From contig NZ_CAAHFG010000003.1 in NCBI RefSeq assembly GCF_900890425.1, forward strand, positions 992,001-1,056,000: 64,000 nucleotides of DNA. Reading direction: 5' to 3'. The stretch is from Pontiella desulfatans. GTDB taxonomy: Bacteria > Verrucomicrobiota > Kiritimatiellia > Kiritimatiellales > Pontiellaceae. The notes under the pieces were generated by a model that had not been told where the DNA came from, searched no databases, and saw only the letters and a list, made by a program, of their open reading frames with translations. A program made the translations under genes and the position numbers. Shown piece by piece: positions 27,917-37,232 of this stretch (positions within the stretch are counted from its first letter, which is position 1; each line of letters begins with the position of its first letter).

Positions 27917-30820
27917 ATGAAGAGAGGTATAATAGCATTGTTATGCGCTGTATTACTGGCCGGTGTTGGAGCCGCCCATGGGCAGGTGTTCGTGTATGAC
28001 TCGGAGAACAATGATTATGTCACCGCGAATAAGGATTTTAGTGCCACACCAACCTCATGGCAGAATTATGAATCCGCACCGGCAAGCGACTATACGGGAC
28101 CTTCGTTTTCGTATGCCGGCGTGAACTCCGATTCAGTCCAACTTAACCAAGCGAGACTTTTGGCGAATGATCGGCTGCAAATGAACGATAATACCAATTT
28201 CCACTATATGGTCGCGTTTGATTTTCCGGCATCCGCGGTGAAAACCATCACGACGCAAGGGTCTACATTTGGTGTCGGGGTGGCGGGTGACGATACCTAC
28301 CTGATCCTGCATGACAGTACGCAAGGTCCTGCGGATGGGTGGTACGCCACCCTGCTGCACTCGAGAACGACGGTCAGCACATTTGAATATACCGTAGAAG
28401 TTGCGGATGCCACGTGGTATGCGTTCACTCCATCCACCGTTAATGGTACGGTTCCGCTCGGAACCATCGGTTCCGTGGTTGATGTATCGATCATCACTGG
28501 CGGAACGTTTGATGAGGCCGGGTACTATGCGGATGTTTATGACAATAATGCCGGTGCTATCAACCATTACCTCTGGTCCTTGGTGGTCTATGAACCTTCC
28601 GCGGATGCTTCGCTTGAACTCGGGGAATTATTGCCGCTATATGTGGAAGATGCATCCGGTGTAGTGACCGGAACGGTTGCGGTTTCCTACGTTGAAGGAA
28701 TTCCGGCCACCAACGTAACGATCTCCGCAGTTTCCGTTGTGGATCAGACTCATCCGGGCGCGTTCGCCAATATAACAGCTTTACCGCTGAATCTCATCGC
28801 CCCGGCTCCGGCAACGGAAGACGTCTCTATTGAATTCGACAACTCAACAGCGGGGCTTTCAAACGGCCAAACCGCCACCGGCGTGGTGCAGATTATTTGG
28901 AACGAAGTCGGTTCAGCTTCCAGTTCCACTTCCAGTGTGCCGGTCAGTGCGACCCGTCTGGCGATTAACCAAGGCAACACCATCGCGATTTTCGACCATA
29001 CCGGTTCAACTGCAAATCCCGCTCTTCAGGGTTTGGTGACAAGGATCTCCAATGGGTACGGTACGGTAACCGGCCAGGGATCGACCGACGGCAGCTATGG
29101 AACGCTTCCGGGCGATGCACGCACCGATGGCGGTTGCTACCGGGTTTCGTTGACCTACCCGGTTGTCTCGGTGGCCATCACCAACGAGACGGGATTCGAC
29201 TGCACCTTCGATTCGCTCCATTTCGATGCCGCGAAACAGTATGCCAAGGGACTGAAAAAAGTGGAGGTATCGATTTCGGGCGATGTGACCAGCGGTCCGC
29301 TTTTCACAAACACCGTGGATCTGACCCAGTTCGCCGGCACGGTCGGTGACTATGACGACTTCGACATCGACCTGACCGGTCTGGCCGACCGCACCCTCGC
29401 GCATGGCGAAAGTGCTTTGATCGAATTCACCTTCTTCGACGGCGACCCGTCCAACTCCAATGCGGTTAGTTGCATCGACAATATTGCGCTGCTGGGGTCC
29501 GGTTCGAACGGTGCCGGCCTGACGAGGGTGCCCGGCGGATGGATCAGCATGGACATTTCCGGACTCGATCTGGGCTCCAGCCAACTGATCGAAATGTTCT
29601 ACACCGAAGGCGATTCGGCAACCAACATCGTGATAACCGGTGTATCGTTTGCAGACGAAACGCATCCGGGATCGTTCAGTTTTTCAGGCTCCCTTCCGGT
29701 GGAGCTCGCAACGGCGGAAACGACCAACACCATTGTCACGCTGGTATTCGATAACACCGTGGCTAATGTCGCAGCCGGCACCTCCGCCTCCGCGGTGATG
29801 GAGCTCACGTGGAATGAAAAAGGGCTGCCGTCCCGTGTCTTCGAGATCAACGTGTATGCCTGGCGTCCGGCCGATGTGCCGTCCACGACTAATGTGATCG
29901 CTCTGCTTGATACGGAATTCCTGACTGCAGATGCAGCGGTGAACGGCGTCAAGGCCGTTATGAGTGGAGCCGGAAGTCTCCAATACAATGAACGGGGCTC
30001 GGAAGACGGAACCTATGGTTCCATCTCGTCCAATGTGTTGGTTGCCCCGGTCACCACATCCATGTGGCAGCTCAACAATATAAATAACTCGGCCATGCTG
30101 ACGTTCACCAACACGACCGTGGCCGATACTGTACTTTCGTCGCTCCACTTCGACATCGGCCGCTGGTATGCCGCTTCCGCAGACGGTTTCACGCTCTCCG
30201 TTTCCGGAGATGTGACTGCGGATCCGGCGTTGCTGTACTCCAGTCTGACGGTGCTGGGCTTCCAGAACTATGACTTCGATGATCACGATGTTGATCTGAC
30301 TGGTCTGGCGGATCATACTCTGGCGGCCGGTGAGTTCGTGACCTTCACCGTCACCTTGGATCCCAAGCCAGAGTCACCGTTCAACAATACCTGGATCGAC
30401 AATGTCGCATTGCTGGGCACCTTCGATGTATTCGGCGGATGGGCGAACGATGAAGGGCTGACCAAAGGCGTCAATGACGGTCCGTATGATAATCCGGATG
30501 GTGACGGCAAGGACAACTTCATGGAATTCGCGACCGGCGGCGATCCGCTGGTGGCGGACGGAGCGGCCGCGGCCATGTGGCAGGCTGAAGACGGCGGAAC
30601 CAACTGGCTCTACCATGTGCATGGACAGCGACAGGATGATGCCAGCCTGACCTACGGTGTAGGTACCAAAGAAAATCTTCAATACGATCCGTCTTGGGAT
30701 AGCGGCGATGTTGAACAGGTCGGTGCTTTAACAGGTCCCGGTCTCTGGAAGACCATCACCAACCGAACCGATACAGGCGCGACCGCTAAATTCATCGGTC
30801 TGGAGGTTCAGCAAAACTAA
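27917..30820 (+). CDS. Large secreted protein with duplicated Ig-like and recurrent modules
   Basis: 967 residues with a signal peptide (KRGIIALLCAVLLAGVGAAHG). An N-terminal beta domain (about 22-235) is followed by an Ig-like module, the recurrent module (about 356-529; STDGSYG, DDFDIDL, CIDNIALLG), a second Ig-like module (about 545-655), and a second recurrent module (661-835; SEDGTYG, DFDDHDVDL, WIDNVALLG). It ends with the Asp-rich segment (NPDGDGKDNFMEF) and the common tail. The two Ig-plus-recurrent-module units look like an internal duplication. No enzyme signature is visible; it is probably a surface or secreted binding protein. It is a single-gene unit with a strong terminator. Confidence 0.78.
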   Translation: MKRGIIALLCAVLLAGVGAAHGQVFVYDSENNDYVTANKDFSATPTSWQNYESAPASDYTGPSFSYAGVNSDSVQLNQARLLANDRLQMNDNTNFHYMVAFDFPASAVKTITTQGSTFGVGVAGDDTYLILHDSTQGPADGWYATLLHSRTTVSTFEYTVEVADATWYAFTPSTVNGTVPLGTIGSVVDVSIITGGTFDEAGYYADVYDNNAGAINHYLWSLVVYEPSADASLELGELLPLYVEDASGVVTGTVAVSYVEGIPATNVTISAVSVVDQTHPGAFANITALPLNLIAPAPATEDVSIEFDNSTAGLSNGQTATGVVQIIWNEVGSASSSTSSVPVSATRLAINQGNTIAIFDHTGSTANPALQGLVTRISNGYGTVTGQGSTDGSYGTLPGDARTDGGCYRVSLTYPVVSVAITNETGFDCTFDSLHFDAAKQYAKGLKKVEVSISGDVTSGPLFTNTVDLTQFAGTVGDYDDFDIDLTGLADRTLAHGESALIEFTFFDGDPSNSNAVSCIDNIALLGSGSNGAGLTRVPGGWISMDISGLDLGSSQLIEMFYTEGDSATNIVITGVSFADETHPGSFSFSGSLPVELATAETTNTIVTLVFDNTVANVAAGTSASAVMELTWNEKGLPSRVFEINVYAWRPADVPSTTNVIALLDTEFLTADAAVNGVKAVMSGAGSLQYNERGSEDGTYGSISSNVLVAPVTTSMWQLNNINNSAMLTFTNTTVADTVLSSLHFDIGRWYAASADGFTLSVSGDVTADPALLYSSLTVLGFQNYDFDDHDVDLTGLADHTLAAGEFVTFTVTLDPKPESPFNNTWIDNVALLGTFDVFGGWANDEGLTKGVNDGPYDNPDGDGKDNFMEFATGGDPLVADGAAAAMWQAEDGGTNWLYHVHGQRQDDASLTYGVGTKENLQYDPSWDSGDVEQVGALTGPGLWKTITNRTDTGATAKFIGLEVQQN

Positions 30821-30851
30821 GTTTCATCATTACTAGCTGTGAAAACAGCGC

Positions 30852-30886
30852 CCGCCTTGCGGTCTCCTCCGCAAGGCGGTTTTTTG
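30852..30886 (+). terminator. Strong rho-independent terminator
   Basis: CCGCCTTGCGG and CCGCAAGGCGG form a perfect 11-bp stem with a 6-base loop, followed by T6. Confidence 0.92.
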
Positions 30887-30950
30887 TTTTCAGGGGATGA
30901 ATGAAGAGGGTGGAGACGTTTTGATGTTGGATTATCTGACTGCGTTTTAC

Positions 30951-30969
30951 CTAGTGGTTTCTACAGTAG
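30951..30969 (+). promoter_or_regulatory. 19-bp palindromic motif, copy 7
   Basis: CTAGTGGTTTCTACAGTAG, 80 bp upstream of the GH2 gene that heads the six-gene operon. TTGTCG (-35-like) starts immediately after it and TATCTT lies 20 bp beyond it. Confidence 0.55.
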
Positions 30970-31049
30970 TTGTCGTGTGCGCCAGCGTGTATCTTATGTA
31001 TGGTGTATACGTGTGAAAATCGTGAGTTAGAGGTGACGGGAAATAGACA

Positions 31050-33479
31050 ATGAAAACATGGATGATGATGGCGATACTATCGCTGGGTGCTTCAGCTCTG
31101 GCTGAGCGCAGTACGATCAATTTTAATGAAGATTGGCGATTTGCCCGTTTCGGGGCCATGCCGGATGGTTCGGAAAGGGCAGAACCTGAGGGGTTGGAAA
31201 GCGCATCGCTCGATGATTCTCAATGGCGGTCACTGAATGTGCCGCATGATTGGGGGATTGAAGGGCCGTTCCGCGATGATCTGCCGAACCGTACCGGTAA
31301 ACTGCCGTGGGCGGGTATTGGCTGGTATCGGAAAACGGTGGATGCACCGGTCTCTGATGCCGGGAAAAAAATCTTTATCGATTTTGACGGAGCCATGTCT
31401 GATTCGAAGGTGTGGCTGAATGGCGAATATGTGGGGGAATGGCCCTATGGCTATTCTTCCTTCCGCCTCGACCTTTCCAATCATTGGAAACCCGGCGAAA
31501 AGAATACGATTGCCGTTCGGCTCGACAATAAACCGGAATCTTCGCGCTGGTATCCGGGAGGCGGGATCTATCGCAATGTCCGCCTTGTGAAAACCGAGCC
31601 GGTGCACGTGGATCATTGGGGCATTTTTGTAACGACGCCGGATGTTTCGAAAAAAGAAGCAACTATTTCGATTAAAACCGAGGTGGCGGGGGCAGATGAC
31701 CATACCATTATTCTTCAAGAAATTGTAGAAGCCGGCGTGCAGGGAGAAGGGGCTCATCTTCAAATCAAGGTGGCCAATCCCAAATTATGGAGTCTGGAAT
31801 CGCCAACGCTGTATACGTTAAAAACCACCGTTAAACAAAATGGGATCGTGGTGGATGTGGTTGAAACCTCATTCGGAATTCGTACCATTGAATATACGTC
31901 GGAAGGTTTTTTCCTGAACGGAAAAAAGGTGCGTATGAACGGGGTTTGTCAGCATCATGACTTAGGGCCACTGGGATCTGCGATCAACACACGTGCGATT
32001 GAACGGCAGATTGAGATTCTTCAGGAGATGGGGGTGAACGCCATTCGTACCGCCCATAACCCGCCGGCACCCGAGCTTTTGGATTTGTGCGACCGCATGG
32101 GCATTCTGGTTCAGGTGGAAGCATTTGACTGCTGGGAAAAGAGCAAAGCACCCAACGATTATGCCCGCCACTTTCCGGAATGGCATGAGAAGGATCTGCG
32201 CGCGATGATTAAGCGCGATCGGAACCATGCTTCCGTGGTGATGTGGAGTACCGGAAATGAAACCCGGGAAATGAAGAAAAAGGAAGATGCCCCGGTGTCG
32301 CAGATGTTAACGGATATTGCAAAGTCGGAGGACAGCACCCGTCCAATTACGTATGGCTGTAATGCCCCCAATGCCGGATGGAACGGCTTCCAGAAAACGA
32401 CGGATCTTTTCGGGTATAACTACAAACCGCATCTTTATCAGAAGTTCCGGAACGTGAATCCCATGCAACCGTTCTATGGCAGCGAAACCGCTTCGACGGT
32501 CAGCTCCCGTGGGGAATACTTTTTCCCGGTATCCGATGAAAAACATCTGGGACAGGGCGGTGATTTTCAGGTGAGTTCCTACGACCTGACTGCACCGCCG
32601 TGGGCTAACAATCCTGATATTGAATTTGCGGCGCAGGATAAATACCCGTGGGTATTCGGCGAGTTTGTCTGGACCGGGTTTGACTATATTGGAGAACCAA
32701 CACCGTATAATCAGGATAAAACCAATCTGCTGAATTTTTCTGATCCGGCAGAACGGAAACGCATGGAGGAAGAGCTGGAGCGTCTGGGCGGTAATATTCC
32801 ACCGCGCAGTTCCTATTTCGGCATTGTGGATCTGTGTGGATTTAAGAAAGACCGCTTCTATATCTATCAGGCCCGCTGGCGACCGGAGCTACCCATGGCG
32901 CATATTCTTCCGCATTGGAACTGGCCGGAGCGTATCGGCGAAGTTACGCCGGTGCATGTCTATACATCGGGCGATGAAGCGGAACTGTTTTTGAATGGAA
33001 AATCGCTCGGACGGAAGAGGAAGGGCGAATTTGAATACCGCCTGCGCTGGGATGATGTGGTGTATGAACCCGGCGAAGTGAAGGTGGTTGCGTATAAGGA
33101 TGGAAAAATCTGGGCTGAGGATCTTCAGAAAACCACCGGCAATTCAGCGAAACTGGAACTGGTAGCCGATCGGTCGGAAATCGCGGCGGACGGGCAGGAT
33201 CTTTCGTTTATAACGGTCCGCGTGGTGGATGCTGAAGGGCTCGTCGTTCCGCGTTCTCATAATTCAGTACAATTTAAAATTGAAGGCCCGGGCGAAATTA
33301 TTGCCGTGGGCAATGGCGATCCAACGAGCCATGAGTCGTTCCATGCTCTGGAACGCAGGGTCTTTAATGGTTTGGCACTGGTGGTCGTTCGTTCCGTGAA
33401 GGGCGAAAGCGGTTCGGTGGTGGTGAAGGCTGACTCGGACGGGTTGGCTGCAGGAGAGATTGAAATCGAGGTAAAATGA
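31050..33479 (+). CDS. GH2 beta-galactosidase-like enzyme
   Basis: 809 residues with a signal peptide (KTWMMMAILSLGASALA). GH2 layout: sugar-binding jelly roll (NEDWRF, VPHDWGIEGPF, GWYRK, DGAMSDSKVWLNG), Ig-like domain, and a barrel with acid/base Glu in MWSTGNE and nucleophile Glu in VFGEFVWTGFDY. Two Ig-like C-terminal domains follow, including an invasin/DUF4982-like piece (AELFLNGKSLGRK). The expected role is exo-hydrolysis of beta-linked galactose, or another beta-glycoside, in the periplasm. First gene of an operon; its last bases (ATGA) overlap the next start. Confidence 0.9.
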   Translation: MKTWMMMAILSLGASALAERSTINFNEDWRFARFGAMPDGSERAEPEGLESASLDDSQWRSLNVPHDWGIEGPFRDDLPNRTGKLPWAGIGWYRKTVDAPVSDAGKKIFIDFDGAMSDSKVWLNGEYVGEWPYGYSSFRLDLSNHWKPGEKNTIAVRLDNKPESSRWYPGGGIYRNVRLVKTEPVHVDHWGIFVTTPDVSKKEATISIKTEVAGADDHTIILQEIVEAGVQGEGAHLQIKVANPKLWSLESPTLYTLKTTVKQNGIVVDVVETSFGIRTIEYTSEGFFLNGKKVRMNGVCQHHDLGPLGSAINTRAIERQIEILQEMGVNAIRTAHNPPAPELLDLCDRMGILVQVEAFDCWEKSKAPNDYARHFPEWHEKDLRAMIKRDRNHASVVMWSTGNETREMKKKEDAPVSQMLTDIAKSEDSTRPITYGCNAPNAGWNGFQKTTDLFGYNYKPHLYQKFRNVNPMQPFYGSETASTVSSRGEYFFPVSDEKHLGQGGDFQVSSYDLTAPPWANNPDIEFAAQDKYPWVFGEFVWTGFDYIGEPTPYNQDKTNLLNFSDPAERKRMEEELERLGGNIPPRSSYFGIVDLCGFKKDRFYIYQARWRPELPMAHILPHWNWPERIGEVTPVHVYTSGDEAELFLNGKSLGRKRKGEFEYRLRWDDVVYEPGEVKVVAYKDGKIWAEDLQKTTGNSAKLELVADRSEIAADGQDLSFITVRVVDAEGLVVPRSHNSVQFKIEGPGEIIAVGNGDPTSHESFHALERRVFNGLALVVVRSVKGESGSVVVKADSDGLAAGEIEIEVK

Positions 33480-35356
33480 TGAAGTGGATAGTAACCTGTA
33501 TTTTAATGACCGCAGTTGCGGTTCAGGCGGAAGAACCGTGGCGTTTTCTGCTGTTGGCGGATTGGCATTCTGCGGAAAAATATACGCAACTTGAAAAAGA
33601 GACGGATTGGCTGGAGGAAGCCATTGCGGAAGATGTCGCGGTCGTCCGCATGCTGAAGGAGAATTATGGCGGGGAGCTGATTCTGATGCCGGGGGACAGC
33701 AACGGCGGGCATTGGGATACGCCGAATTTTATCAAAAATAATTTTCCCGGTGCGATGCCGGAAGAGTCGGTGCTCGAAGCCGGACGGTTATGTTATTCGG
33801 GTATGATTGTTTCATTCCGCAAAGGCGGATATTCCAAGCTGATCATGGCCGTGGGCGATCATGAAGTGGGGGATAATCCCTGGCCGCCCGGATCGGATGT
33901 TTCGCGCTGCCAGCCGCAGTTCCGTGAATCGTTTGCCAAAGAGTTTAACCGCAATCCCGATGGAGGACGGTTTCTCTATGAAAAACCGATCGGCCAGGCG
34001 GCTTCCCGACCGCTGGGCACGAAGTATGAAGAAACGTCCTATGCGTACCGTCATAAAAATATTCTCTTTATCACCCTCGATGCATTTCACCAGGAAGATC
34101 CGGATAAAAGCATTGGGCCGGAAGGTTCGGTGACCGGAACGATTACCGGCCCGCACCTCCAATGGTTGGAAGAGGTGCTGAGCGAAGCGCGCAAGGATGC
34201 AGGCATTAAACACATTCTGGTGCAGTCACATCTGCCGGTGATCTATCCGGTGCGCAAGGTAAACAGCAGCGGCATGCTGATGGACGACGATATCCGGAGC
34301 CCGTTCTGGCAGCTGCTCCGCAAATACAAGGTGGACATCTATTTTGCCGGAGAGGTTCATGCCAACACCGTGACCAAGGATCCGGGGTCGGATGTGATTC
34401 AATTGGTGAGCCGCGGTAATTTTTTCAATAATTTCCAGACGCTGGATATTTCGGACGATCGGATCGAAGTCATCTGTTATAACCAGCTGGGCGCGAAACC
34501 ACAGGATGGCGACTATGAAGTTTCCGGCCGCCTGGTGATTGATAAATCCGGCGGTGTCCCCGTTTTTGAAAGCGATGGTGAGTTGGCGGTGCTGAATCCT
34601 GGTGATCGGCTGTATCATTTTGATTTCGAAGAAAAACTTCCGCTGGCGGAAAATCCGATCATGGGAACCGTGGGCCGGAAAAAGGAAGATCCGTTTAAAC
34701 TGCGCGGCGTTACCTGTTCCGACATTTTTCCTAACCTCGGAAGTTTCGGGCCTCATTACAGCGGTCTGACCGATGGCGTGGAGCAGGTGCCGGGTATGAT
34801 TGGAAAAGGCGGGCGGTTTACGGGCGACAGCCGGATGGGCGTTTTTGCGATGGGTCCGCTTCATGGAACGCATGCTGTTTCGTATGCCCTGTGGCTGAAA
34901 ACCACCGCAGCGGAAAAACAGATGCTGATCAACACGGGTTCCATCTGGAGCAAGGAGTTGAAAAACTTTATCAACCTGAACCTGAATGACGGCGTGCCGG
35001 AAGCAATGATTTCGGATCGGCAGTGGCTGTCGGCCAAAGGCGTTAAGCTGAACGATGGGAAGTGGCATCATGTGGCCATGAGCATGCCCGGCAATGGCTG
35101 CAAACTGTCTGAAGTGCAGCTTTTTGTGGATGGAAAACCGGTTAAGACCGAGCTTACCGGAAAAGATGCCCATCTGTTCTTTAATCAGGCGGTTCGCCTG
35201 GGTATCGGCGGGTTGAACTACAGCAATAAAGGCTTCGATAAATTGCCGGTAAAACCGTTTGTCGGCGAGCTGGATGAAGTCTCGGTCTGGGCACGCAGTC
35301 TTTCCGCAGATGAAGTGAAGCGGGCGATGAAACTGAAAGCAGGGCAGGAACTATGA
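33476..35356 (+). CDS. Metallophosphoesterase-LamG protein
   Basis: 626 residues with a signal peptide. Residues about 20-350 show the calcineurin-like metal ligands in order: LLADWHS, MPGDSNG, VGDHEVGD (in place of GNHE), QSHLPV and GEVHA. Residues about 390-620 are a LamG/concanavalin-type jelly roll (TTAAEKQML, KWHHVAMSM, GELDEVSVWARSL). The reaction should be hydrolysis of a phosphate ester or a related bond; purple acid phosphatase-like relatives occur in glycan loci. It shares a 4-bp ATGA overlap with the genes on both sides, so it is translated as part of the sulfatase operon. A phosphate on the glycan, or another ester, are possible targets; neither is shown. Confidence 0.8.
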   Translation: MMKWIVTCILMTAVAVQAEEPWRFLLLADWHSAEKYTQLEKETDWLEEAIAEDVAVVRMLKENYGGELILMPGDSNGGHWDTPNFIKNNFPGAMPEESVLEAGRLCYSGMIVSFRKGGYSKLIMAVGDHEVGDNPWPPGSDVSRCQPQFRESFAKEFNRNPDGGRFLYEKPIGQAASRPLGTKYEETSYAYRHKNILFITLDAFHQEDPDKSIGPEGSVTGTITGPHLQWLEEVLSEARKDAGIKHILVQSHLPVIYPVRKVNSSGMLMDDDIRSPFWQLLRKYKVDIYFAGEVHANTVTKDPGSDVIQLVSRGNFFNNFQTLDISDDRIEVICYNQLGAKPQDGDYEVSGRLVIDKSGGVPVFESDGELAVLNPGDRLYHFDFEEKLPLAENPIMGTVGRKKEDPFKLRGVTCSDIFPNLGSFGPHYSGLTDGVEQVPGMIGKGGRFTGDSRMGVFAMGPLHGTHAVSYALWLKTTAAEKQMLINTGSIWSKELKNFINLNLNDGVPEAMISDRQWLSAKGVKLNDGKWHHVAMSMPGNGCKLSEVQLFVDGKPVKTELTGKDAHLFFNQAVRLGIGGLNYSNKGFDKLPVKPFVGELDEVSVWARSLSADEVKRAMKLKAGQEL

Positions 35357-37224
35357 AGCGCCGGAATTTTAACCGACTGATCAGTGCCGCGGGCCTTGCT
35401 GCCATGGGGCAGCATACGCTGGCCGGAAAAGCGAAGCAGCCGAACCTGCTGATTATTCATACGGATGAGCATAATTTCCGAACACTGGGATGCTACCGGG
35501 ATCTGATGACGGATGATCAGTCCTATGTCTGGGGTAAAGGGGTGAAAGTAGAAACGCCGCACCTGGATTCGCTGGCGCGGGATGGTGCCATTGCAACGAG
35601 TTATTATGCGGCCTCGCCGGTCTGTACCCCTTCTCGGGCATCGATTATTTCCGGGCTGTATCCGGTGCATACGGGCTCTCCGGTAAACGATATGCCGCTG
35701 AATGATGACCTCGTTACCTTTGCGGAAGTGCTGAAGCGGAACGGCTATGCCACGTCATACGTCGGAAAGTGGCATCTGGATGGCGATGCCAAGCCCGGTT
35801 TTGCCCCGGCACGGAAATTCGGATGGGACGATAACCGTTATATGATTAATCGCGGGCATTGGAAGATGCTGGAAAAAGACGGGAATACCGCAAAATTTGT
35901 CGGCTCGTTTAATGAAAAAAATAATCAGTACAAATTTGATATCAACGATGCGGATGAATTGTCATTTACAACCGATTTTCTGTGTGACCGCACCCTGGAG
36001 ATTATTGAACGGGATAAAACGAAACCGTTTTGTGTGATGGTTTCGATTCCCGATCCGCACGGGCCCAACCATGTGCGGAAACCGTACGATACGATGTTTG
36101 CGGATATGCATTTTGAGAATCCGCACACGATGGATGCCTCGACAGAAGAGACGGTTCCGGGCTGGAGTTCAATTAAAGGAAAAAACTCGGCGGAAAAAGG
36201 CCTCAAGCAGGAGCAGATGCAGTGGTATTTCGGGATGGTGAAGTGCATCGACGACAATGTGGGCCGTATTCTGAACTACCTGGAATCGCAGGGGCTGGCT
36301 GATAATACGATTGTCGTCTTTACGTCCGACCACGGCGATCTGATGGGCGAACACAAAAAACATAACAAAGGCGTTCCTTTTGAAGCGTCGGCAAAGATTC
36401 CATTCCTGATTCGCTGGCCGGGTCATATTCCGTCCGGGAAAGTGGTGCGGTCAGCGCAGAGTAATATTGATTTTGCCCCGATGGCGCTTTCGATGACGGG
36501 CGTGAAAACCGGCTGGCCGGACTTTCATGGTCGCGATACCTCGGGCGATTATTTGAGCCCTGAAAAAGACGTTGGCGATGATCGTGTGGTGTACATCACC
36601 AATGCGGGCAGCCGATGGGTGGCGGCGGTGAATCGGCGCTATAAGCTCGTTCTTTCGCCGAGCGATGATCCGTGGTTGTTTGATTTGAAAAAGGATCCGG
36701 ACGAACTCATCAATTTTTATACGCATCCGGAATACAAAGAAATCGCTGAAAAAATGCAGGCCGAGCTGATGGCGCAAATGGAACGGTATGCCGAACCGGC
36801 ACTGGCCAACGGTAACCTGATTTATGAAACCGGCGGTTCTGCTCCACAGCAGGAAAATAAGGCCCTTTCTTCAAGTGAAGGTTATGTGGTCGACAGCGGT
36901 CCGCATGCGGTGAAGGGCGAGCCGGGGCAGTGGGCGCGGGCGATTACCGTTCCGGGCGGAACCTTTGAAGCGAATACCGCGTATGAGCTGGCAGTGGAGT
37001 GGGAGTCGAAAGGCCTCGATGCCGGAGCCGCTTTTTTTGCCAATTTTCTCGATCCGAAAAACAAGAAAGCTAAGCAGACGGAAACCTGGACGGCGGTTGT
37101 CGGAGAAACCGGAACATTGAAGGCCGTACTTAAGACCTCGGGTTCCAAGGGTTGGACATTACACGTTGGTGTTCGCGATGGCGGAGAACTGTTGGTGAAA
37201 CGAATTAAAATCAAGAAGAAGTGA
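35353..37224 (+). CDS. S1 sulfatase with Tat-like leader and C-terminal jelly roll
   Basis: 623 residues. The leader KRRNFNRLISAAGLAAMG has adjacent arginines followed by Asn-Phe, a Tat-like pattern; the other sulfatases here have plain Sec leaders. LLIIHTDEHNFRTLG carries the metal ligands and CTPSR (Cys91) the formylglycine site; VGKWHLDGD and FTSDHGDLMGEH follow. The form resembles choline-sulfatase/heparan-type sulfatases. After about residue 485 comes an extra beta-rich domain of ~135 residues (WARAITVPGGTFE, GGELLVKRIKIKKK) that could bind glycan. It shares a 4-bp overlap with the phosphoesterase upstream. Confidence 0.9.
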   Translation: MKRRNFNRLISAAGLAAMGQHTLAGKAKQPNLLIIHTDEHNFRTLGCYRDLMTDDQSYVWGKGVKVETPHLDSLARDGAIATSYYAASPVCTPSRASIISGLYPVHTGSPVNDMPLNDDLVTFAEVLKRNGYATSYVGKWHLDGDAKPGFAPARKFGWDDNRYMINRGHWKMLEKDGNTAKFVGSFNEKNNQYKFDINDADELSFTTDFLCDRTLEIIERDKTKPFCVMVSIPDPHGPNHVRKPYDTMFADMHFENPHTMDASTEETVPGWSSIKGKNSAEKGLKQEQMQWYFGMVKCIDDNVGRILNYLESQGLADNTIVVFTSDHGDLMGEHKKHNKGVPFEASAKIPFLIRWPGHIPSGKVVRSAQSNIDFAPMALSMTGVKTGWPDFHGRDTSGDYLSPEKDVGDDRVVYITNAGSRWVAAVNRRYKLVLSPSDDPWLFDLKKDPDELINFYTHPEYKEIAEKMQAELMAQMERYAEPALANGNLIYETGGSAPQQENKALSSSEGYVVDSGPHAVKGEPGQWARAITVPGGTFEANTAYELAVEWESKGLDAGAAFFANFLDPKNKKAKQTETWTAVVGETGTLKAVLKTSGSKGWTLHVGVRDGGELLVKRIKIKKK

Positions 37225-37232
37225 GCTCTGGT

